In this document: positions 57,090 through 64,000 of the stretch, one piece after another | How positions within the stretch are numbered: position 1 is the stretch's first letter | Layout of the letters: every line of letters begins with the position of its first letter | Source of the DNA: Nephrocerus scutellatus | Lineage: Eukaryota; Arthropoda; Insecta; Diptera; Pipunculidae | Direction of reading: 5' to 3' | Length of the DNA: 64,000 nt | Assembly (NCBI GenBank): GCA_947095585.1 | Contig: OX352762.1 | Coordinates: forward strand, 113,242,930-113,306,929 | Position numbers and translations under genes: made by a program | Notes under the pieces: model-generated | Told to the model about the DNA's origin: nothing | What the model saw: only the letters and a program-made list of their open reading frames with translations | The model's database searches: none

Positions 57090-58175
57090 CCGCGGTATTT
57101 AAATTTCGAGAGACTGCACTTTACTTGTGACAACTACTTATTGTTTCGATAAAATAGTTGTCTACTTATGTGTTTTGGTGAACAACTGAAATCATGAATC
57201 GATAAGACTATTTTTTGGCCTTTTTTTAAAAGTCTTCAAACTTATCCACGGAAAAGAGGACTGCAATCTATTGCAGGAAAATTTTTAAATCTTTACGTAA
57301 CAATGTTTCAATGCAGACAAGAAAATACTCTTTCAAAAATCTGTAATAAATTTTAATTTTGGAGAAAGCTGGGTGCATTTTAAATGAAGTATAAGAAGTT
57401 TTACAAAATTGCTCATCAAAAATTAGTGCGATATTTTGCCTCCAACTTAACTATATTGCACGTTTTGATTAGATACATGATCTATGACTCGGTCCGCATA
57501 CATTTCAGTAGCACAGCCGACTAAAACACCAGTACGAGCATCGAATTACACTTAGAACTGCCGATTGAAACCCACCTATACCAAAAATGTGAGAAACAGA
57601 AAAAAAAATTTTTTTTTCTTCTAGTATTGTCTATTGTGAATATCATGTTCTCTATAAAATTGCATACGCCCAACGGGTGGGCGGATATTGCATTGCCTAA
57701 ATTGGTGAAATACACCAAGCAAAAATAATGATTAATACGGCTATATACGTCTTTTTTTCAGTTCACACATCGATATGCTTCGCAGTCGGGTATAAAAAAT
57801 AATGCATGATACTGGACAGAAAAATATGCGAAAAGTGTGAAAGTTATACCCACTAAATTCACTTTAAGCAAACTTCACCCAATTCCCTAACATTCATGCA
57901 TTACGAATCAAAAATAATGAACGAATATGTTAATAGTGTTATGAAAATGTGAATAGAATTCATTTATGGGACTGTACATACTTGCGTATAAAAAGCCTTG
58001 CATTAAATTGCAATAGAATGAAGAATTAAAAAAAAACGCCATCCTACTAAATAAGCATTACCAGTTATAATAATTATCAATTGTAAATAATTGTTATACG
58101 CATGAACGGTGTACATATGCTTGTACATAGAATTTATTTTTAGAAGTTTTACGATAGATGACCCCCATGTAATTG
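57090..58175. other. unassigned AT-rich DNA
   Basis: No element or gene recognised. The frame at 57521-57718 (minus) is not recognisable. Confidence 0.45.
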
Positions 58176-58181
58176 CGAATA

Positions 58182-58558
58182 TGGTGAGTTGTAAATAAGG
58201 AACTTACCAGAGTGATTTCGCGTACTTTTGGTTTGCTCGAATAGAAGAGATTAGGACCTTCTCGAAACTTTTGATTTAATATAAATAGCGCAGAGTTTTA
58301 TCGCACTAAGTCAATTATAATTTGGAGGTCGACCAGACTACTTAAAAAGTACTTGCAAACACAAAAGGCTATACCACCTAAGTGAACAGTAATGAAGAGT
58401 GTTTTATGTACATAATAAGTAATCACAAGTGTAATTGGTAAACTTTAGCTATTTTTGCTTTTTTTAATTAAAGTTGTAATTGTGAATTAATAAACTTGTT
58501 TTGTGTTCTTATTTGCGAAATCCATTACGAACTCGAAAGTCTTAATTCCGTAACAATA
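58182..58558 (+). mobile_element. solo LTR candidate
   Basis: An LTR-like layout: TATAAATAG near 58280 with a downstream start-like ATCGCACT, a poly-A signal AATAAA (within GAATTAATAAACTTG, about 58485), and a GTAACA end at 58558. ATAT flanks both sides (58178-58181 and 58559-58562), the target duplication typical of some Ty3/gypsy elements. No internal retrovirus-like region is next to it. The left boundary is uncertain; a TGT start at 58171 is an alternative without a matching duplication. Confidence 0.45.
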
Positions 58559-58562
58559 TGTT

Positions 58563-59275
58563 ATACCGAACATCATCCAAAAATTTTGTAACTACATTCC
58601 GATAAACGAACCTTGGGTGTCCGTCGACCGTCAACCGAGCAAACACATTGCAAAGGTTAACTGTAAAATTCCGTTTAAATTCAATGTTACCAAAAATACG
58701 CCAACTTTTTTTAAAAATTTAATTCTGAAACATTTTGAACATGATAAACTCCTACCTATATGCCGTCCGCGAAACCATCACCTTATCAAATTTTGAGTAA
58801 GGAACCCTGTCTGTAAGCCTGTAAAATCGTCGTCGTTCGTTTATCTTTTGGTCAGTCACTGGATTATCCCAATGACAAGCCACAATTATCGCCATGAAAA
58901 GCAGCAGTGTTGCTCGAAAAAGTCACATTACAATGGATGACCGAAGAAATTTTTAAGAAGTGATCATTTGAATTAAAAACTGTGATCCTCTTTTGAATAC
59001 CCAAGAGTATTGAATATACCAAGAGTATTACGAGTATAATTGTCAAGATCTCGATATAAAATGAACAACAAATATTCGATTTCCCCATTTACATGTTTGA
59101 ATCAAAGTTTTCAAGCTCACAAGTTCAAAATTACTTTAACGATTTACATTGCATTTTTTTTGGGCTATAGAATATTGAGTGAATGAAATTTTAAGGTACT
59201 AATCATTATTATTCTTACTTGGAAGCAAGTTTACCGAATATATAAAAACAGTTAATTTTAATTGTTTTAATCTCT
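58563..59275. other. unassigned AT-rich DNA
   Basis: No recognisable content between the LTR candidate and LINE A copy 5. Confidence 0.4.
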
Positions 59276-59277
59276 TT

Positions 59278-60505
59278 TAGAAGGCAGAAAAAACATTTTG
59301 GTCGTCTCCCATATCACATAACTGAGACAGTATAGCAAAGTTTAGGATATACTATACTAAAAACACAGGTGCGAATTGCACTAACTTGGGGTTCGTTCAA
59401 AAACACTGAAACAACGATAATTTTCTGCAATACCTGTCCAAGCAATAGTTTCCAACTGAATGTGCATTAACATTCCAACTGTTAGCTCTATAGACAAGGC
59501 CAATCTGCTTGCTTCACAATTCGCAGATAGCTGGAAGCTACCAGATTGCGCGTTGTCGCCGCCTATACTTTCAAGTGTCGAATCCTCTATGGGACAATTC
59601 TACATTCGTACTCGTCATGTAGCTAAGTATTAAATAATCTCAACATTCATAAATCTGCTGGGGCTGATGGTATTCCTGTTATAGTTTTGAAGAGTTGTTC
59701 TTTAACGTTGGCATTGACACTACGCAAGCTTTTCCATTTCACTTATTCTTCTTGAGTCACCCCAAGGAATTGGAAACAGCCTTTGTCCAGCATGTTCCTA
59801 ATAAAAGCGAACCGTCATCTCTTTCCTCGTACCGACCCATTGCGCCAACATCCATACTTTTTAAGGTCATGGAAATGCTGATCAATCGTAAGCTTATGCA
59901 ATACCTAGAATCACGTGAAATCCTTAACGACCATCAGTACTGTTTTCGAAGGCAACGTTCTACAGGTGATCCGATGGCATATCTCACCGAAAAATAGAAC
60001 CAGTCTATTCACAAATTTGGTGAAAGTAAAGTTGTTGTAGTCGATATTTCCAAGGCATATGACAGAGTCTGGCGTGAAGCTCTTTTGTCGAAAATGAATA
60101 CCTATGTAATTGATAACACCCTGCTTTCTTGGAATAGTAACTTCCTTTCTGATCGTTCAATTCACGTCGTATTGGACAGCTTCAAATCCAATGTTCACCG
60201 CATAAACGCCGGTACTACCCAATGCTCTGTTTCGTCTCCGACACTCTTTCTAATTTTCATTAATGATCTCCTATCCGCTACTTCTAGTCCAATTCTAGCA
60301 CTCTTAGCTTTTCATATGAGTACGCGCTTCGCTCATGCCTCTCTTCATCGCAAGAGGAACTTGAATAAAAACGTATGTTAAGCACGTTAAATTCTGACCT
60401 TGACAGCATAGCAAGGTGGTGACCACACAAGAGAGTAGAATTTAACGCTTCCAAAACCCTATGCTGTCTTTTGTCGTATAAATGTAATTTAAACCCCCAA
60501 CCTAT
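59278..60505 (+). pseudogene. LINE family A copy 5: linker plus RT
   Basis: The linker is decayed: KKHFGRLPYHIT-like near 59290, ASQFADSWKLPDCALSPP (about 59510-59565), then NIHKSAGADGIPVIVLKSCS (about 59643-59700). RT: NWKQPL / ELETAFVQHVPNKSEPSS (about 59765-59820), SYRPIAPTSILFKVMEMLIN (about 59828-59888), FRRQRSTGDPMAYLTEK. KVVVVDISKAYDRVW-like remains follow (about 60030-60070), then SIHVVLDSFKSNVHRINAG (60157-60213) and SSPTLFLIFINDLLSATS (60235-60288). FADD is lost because the frame breaks after PI. Thumb remains reach CCLLSYKCNLNPQP at 60500, where mariner sequence begins. Confidence 0.87.
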
Positions 60506-61330
60506 ACAAGGGGTGCCGTAAAAGTTTATAGAAAAAGTAATACAAAATTAAAATTTTTCATCAAAAAATGCTTTATGTTTTTCAAAATATTTGCCTTTAA
60601 GATCTATACACTTTTGCTTACGCTCAAACCATTTATCGGCAAAAAAATGCTCGTATACCAAGCTGAATTGACTGTCTTTTGATTTTTAAGAGCCACAGTA
60701 GACACACGACCGGTTTTCGTGAAGAAAGACACCAATTTGCTTCCCAACGCTCCAAGCTCGCACAGCTTTTGTTGGATTTTCTTCGAATTGGAAGACCCAA
60801 ACAGTCGATTGCCCTTTTCTTTCCGGTTCATACGCAAATATCCACGATTCGTCACCTGTCGTGATCTTGTATACGTTTTTGGTAGTACCTTCAACGAATT
60901 TTTGAAGCTTTTGGCGGTACCAATCGAAACAAGCCTTTTTTGTGCGTCTATCAAAAAATTTGGAATCCAACGTGCACATAGCGTCCGCACCTTTAAATGT
61001 TCATATGAGATCGTATATACTCTGGTGTTACTAATGCCTAAGCATGTCTCGATTTTCAGATAAGTCACTCTGTCATCACTGATCTTCTTCAATCAGTTTT
61101 CTAACAACATCGATTTTTTCTGGCACATCAGCTTTTTTTGAACAGCCTTCACGAGGCTCGTCTTTGAGCGAACGTCGTTTGCGTTTAAATTTATTGTACA
61201 AATTTTAAACACTAGCCAAGTATGGTGCTTCATTGTCAAATGTCGAATGAAGTGATTCGAAGCACTTTCGAAAATCATCGCACGATGTGACTAATGAGCA
61301 GTTTTAGTTTATAAACAAATAAAAGAAAAT
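60506..61330 (-). mobile_element. mariner element with internal deletion
   Basis: The terminus near 60506 reads CAAGGGGTGCCGTAAAAG next to TATA, consistent with TA-targeted insertion. Transposase blocks on the minus strand, in several frames: NEAPYLASV and KFKRKRRSLKDEPREG (about 61130-61230), ADVPEKIDVVRKLIEED (about 61085-61135), LGISNTRVYTI, KVRTLCARWIPNFL, then GDESWIFAYEPERK (60815-60856, first catalytic aspartate) and TVNSAWYTSIFLP (about 60645-60685). From there it jumps to the C-terminal KWFERKQKCIDLKGKYFEKH and FFDEKF before the stop. About 130 residues with the second and third catalytic aspartates are gone. No matching inverted repeat was found on the upstream side. Confidence 0.88.
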
Positions 61331-61703
61331 CAAAACTTATAGTTATATATTACAATAGACACAGAATATATAAGTAAACTGAAACAACGAACAAGAAAAA
61401 TACTTAAAAACGAGAAAGTAAATAATGTTGTTATTTAATTTACTACTTGTGTTTTCATTTATTCCTACCTTGAAATCTTTTTAATGTTTATTTTGTAAAA
61501 GTCATATAAATCTTTAAAAAATCTTTTTTTTTCAATTTAAATTGCTCTTGAAGGGGTATATCAAATCATTATCTAAGATCAACTTTTATCGATTTGTGAT
61601 AAAAAACTTTCGTCCGGAGAACATGGCATACATAAATTAATAATAAAATGTAAGACGTAATGGATTTTTATTAGGTCTTCGCTCAATTTGCGCCAAGACT
61701 AAA
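61331..61703. other. AT-rich spacer
   Basis: No recognisable content. Neither the missing mariner upstream end nor the continuation of LINE A copy 5 can be seen here. Confidence 0.45.
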
Positions 61704-61705
61704 TA

Positions 61706-62518
61706 CAGTGCATTCTCGATTGTCGCAACTATCGAGTTGTTGCTATAACCGAGGCAAAAACTTTTTGAATGTAAATTGTGATTAAAACCTCTCAGTCTTT
61801 ATTTTTAAAGTTGAAGCGATCTCCGTTTCACTCTCTTCTAAACTTTCAATGGATTCCTTATCTTGACAATTTTCTTTTACGTTATCTCCGGTCTCACATA
61901 TCCAATCCTTTGTATTTCGGAGAGTAAATGCTTTGATTTTAACTTCCAGGTCCGAGCCGTCACTTCCAACAAAGTGACTTTTTTTTATAATACAACTTTG
62001 TTAAGTTTATAACATTTTGTTCAATTGGTTAAAGGATAACAGTGCAATTTGCTGGAAAACATATTACAACGATCATGCCGTCATTACTTTTCAACTGGCC
62101 GTATTTGGAATGGTAAGGGGCGTTATGAAGAAGCAACAGCGCATTTTTTGGAAGACCCTTGGATCTTAGAAAAACTCGACTTTGAAAGAGACAAAACCCC
62201 AGTATGACCAGCAATCGATTGGAGTTTTTAATACCTCATCCATCCATTTTTTTAGCTTTGTAGACGACCAGCTTGTTGTCAAACTTTTTAAAAGATCGTT
62301 GATTTACTGATTGCCGATGAAGCTTAATTTTGTGCAAACCAGAAGCATTAGTGCAAGCGAGGAACGCTATTCTCTCCTTGCTTGCTTTCCGAGGATTCTA
62401 GAAAATCTACAAGGCGTTTATCTGGCATTAGTCGGTAGAATACAATGATGAAAATTTCGGTGTTGCGATAGCCGAGTAGTTGCGCAACTCGAGAGTTGCA
62501 TTAATCGAGAATGTACTG
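61706..62518 (-). mobile_element. pogo/Tigger-type DNA transposon, 813 bp, deleted
   Basis: Terminal inverted repeats: the left end starts CAGTGCATTCTCGATT and the right end, reverse complemented, starts CAGTACATTCTCGATT. Similarity runs about 28 bases inward. Both ends are flanked by TA (61704-61705 and 62519-62520), the duplication expected for Tc1/mariner/pogo elements. Inside is a minus-strand transposase fragment. The length is far below a full Tigger (about 2.5 kb), and the DNA-binding domain is absent. Confidence 0.92.
62029..62400 (-). pseudogene. Tigger/pogo DDE transposase fragment
   Basis: Remains of a DDE_1 domain. An ERIAFLACTNASGLHKIKLH segment (about 62310-62375) and KFDNKLVVYKAKKMDG (about 62240-62290) lead into the open frame 62214-62029. 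That frame contains FLRSKGLPKNALLLLHNAPY and SNDGMIVVICFPANCT. The family reads LLLDNAP at the second catalytic aspartate; here it is LLLHNAP (changed codon at 62125-62127). The first aspartate region and the N-terminal helix-turn-helix domains are missing. Confidence 0.85.
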
Positions 62519-62520
62519 TA

Positions 62521-64000
62521 TTGTATTTTTCACAATGCCAGAGAGCTCTAATAAAGCAACTATCTTCTTTTCTCTCATTTGAATATAAATTAAACGGACA
62601 TCCTCGTTTTCCTCTGAATCACTTTTGTATTTTCTTCCTTTCTTGTAATTTTTCTTACATTTCCCAATTGTAAATCAGAAATTATGACCATTTGCTATGT
62701 AACTGGAACAGATGCATTTGTTTTCTGACATTCTTTACATGCAAACAAAATACGAAACAAATTTTTGTCATTTGTTGATTTTTCAGAGCTTCAAACAAGG
62801 TAAAAAAATTCGATTGTGGAAATTTATTCTGCAAATTTTTACAAAAAAAAGTTAATTCCAGAAAAATCAGAAAGACAATAACTAGAGATGTATTCAGTCA
62901 GTTTAGCAGATTGATTCTTTCTAAAAAAAATATTGAATTTAATTTTAAAAATAAACAACAATCAAAAAGTTTCAGCCTCAATCAAATCTGAAAATCGAAT
63001 CTGCGTTTACTGCACCTGTTGCATGATTGCATGATTTTCCGCAGAATAAATTATTACAAAAACTGCTGTGCTGTGACTGCATGATGCAATAGTTGTTGTA
63101 ACAAATTTACATAAAGGATAAAAAACAACTGGAAAATTTCGCACTAACAGTAATTTATTTCATTAAATATTTGAAACATGCGAAACACCAGAATCGCCCT
63201 CTACTAACAGTTATATTTAATTTAAGCTTAAATTAATAATGAATCGTTGCGCACAGCAACAACACAAGAGTAGCAGTATTCAAATAACAATAACAATAAT
63301 AATAATAAATTAGAGTTATACCAACGACCATATTAGTTATTATTACCAACCAAAGCGCACGGGGGACATCTGCCTGTCCCACTTGGTTAATAAAATCCAA
63401 TTTTCGTATGAATCGTAATCCCCGGCAACGCACGCATTCCTCGTGTTCGTCGCCCAGTACCACAAGAAATGAGTTTGCGTGATTCGCCGAGCGGAAAACC
63501 TTCTACATTGGATCAACCTGTCTCTTGGTATTTCCGCACATTTTATTATTATTCAGCCGAAATTCGCCAATCCCTATTAATTAATTCCATTTCCAGCTTT
63601 TTTATTGCTTTTCAGAAGCAGAATACATGTCTGCTTGGATATCACGCTACAGACGTAATTCACGTGACATATTGCTGATGATATGAACTTCAGACAAGCG
63701 GCAGGGGAGCTAGTTGCGTGCATAAAATTCACAAACTCGCAGACATTAATTTGTCACATTGTCGGCTTGTAAGCAGTCACGAGTCACGTGTACCGACTGC
63801 ATATTACGTCAGAACCGTTCACAGGATTCTTTTTCTTTAAATGGCATAGGTATATTTTCACAACTTTTATAATCCAAATAACATATTGTAATCTTAAAGT
63901 TTTACTTATAATTTATAAAAGGGAAGCTTTTATAGCCCGAACTTTAACTTCTAACACATCAAATCAAGAGGGAGATGAGCTCAACATTTAAATTTAGTTA
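62521..64000. other. unassigned AT-rich DNA
   Basis: Open frames at 63233-63463 (minus), 63469-63678 (plus) and 63788-63991 (plus) match nothing I recognise. A short (AATAAT)n run lies near 63290-63306. No element ends were seen. Confidence 0.45.

Noticed and set aside
63233..63463. 76-codon minus-strand frame with a CVRCRG motif
   Set aside because: Too short, ends in a low-complexity tyrosine run from an AAT repeat, and matches no known family.

Overview
This is eukaryotic, AT-rich nuclear DNA. No host gene, rRNA or complete tRNA gene could be recognised. The transposon set suggests an insect, most likely a higher fly (Diptera): Jockey-type LINEs with the YTAD motif, RNase H-bearing R1/I/Loa-like LINEs, RTE-type LINEs, Helitrons, a mariner and a pogo/Tigger element. 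The species assignment is inference only. Every recognisable protein-coding stretch is a dead transposon carrying frameshifts, stops or deletions. The window behaves like transposon-rich intergenic or intronic DNA, not a gene cluster or operon.

Layout. 0-5.5 kb: non-coding DNA, an inverted pair of Helitron-like ends around a G-rich tract, and a dispersed repeat. 5.5-15 kb: LINE family A (two copies, both minus), an internally deleted RTE, a 20-bp minisatellite and an RNase H LINE. The second LINE A copy is split by a short Helitron derivative with a terminal hairpin and 117-bp tandem repeats. 16.8-21.2 kb: an RTE piece and two RNase H LINE relics, one split by a 260-bp RTE 3' end. 21-28.4 kb: mostly unrecognised DNA with two faint reverse transcriptase relics. 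28.4-32 kb: a tRNA-derived SINE candidate, a 130-135 bp tandem repeat, LINE A copy 3 and a Jockey fragment. 33.5-36 kb: the longest RTE relic (minus) joined to a second Helitron relic. 37.2-43.8 kb: two long minus-strand LINEs, families D and Jockey-like. 44.6-50 kb: LINE A copy 4, an RNase H LINE, an inverted repeat, a 21-bp minisatellite and an R1-like LINE. 52-55 kb: a long minus-strand RNase H LINE with a microsatellite inside its RT domain, between RTE pieces. 56.9-62.5 kb: a dispersed repeat, a solo-LTR candidate, LINE A copy 5 abutting a deleted mariner, and an 813-bp pogo/Tigger element with intact ends and TA duplications.

The elements do not work together as a pathway. The useful biology is insertion order, element boundaries and repeat birth. 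Boundaries marked approximate come from reading similarity by eye; no alignment was run. No previously undescribed functional system was found. The best second looks are the Helitron nested in LINE A, the G-quadruplex-like Helitron tracts, the two-orientation dispersed repeat family, and the microsatellite grown inside an RT open frame.
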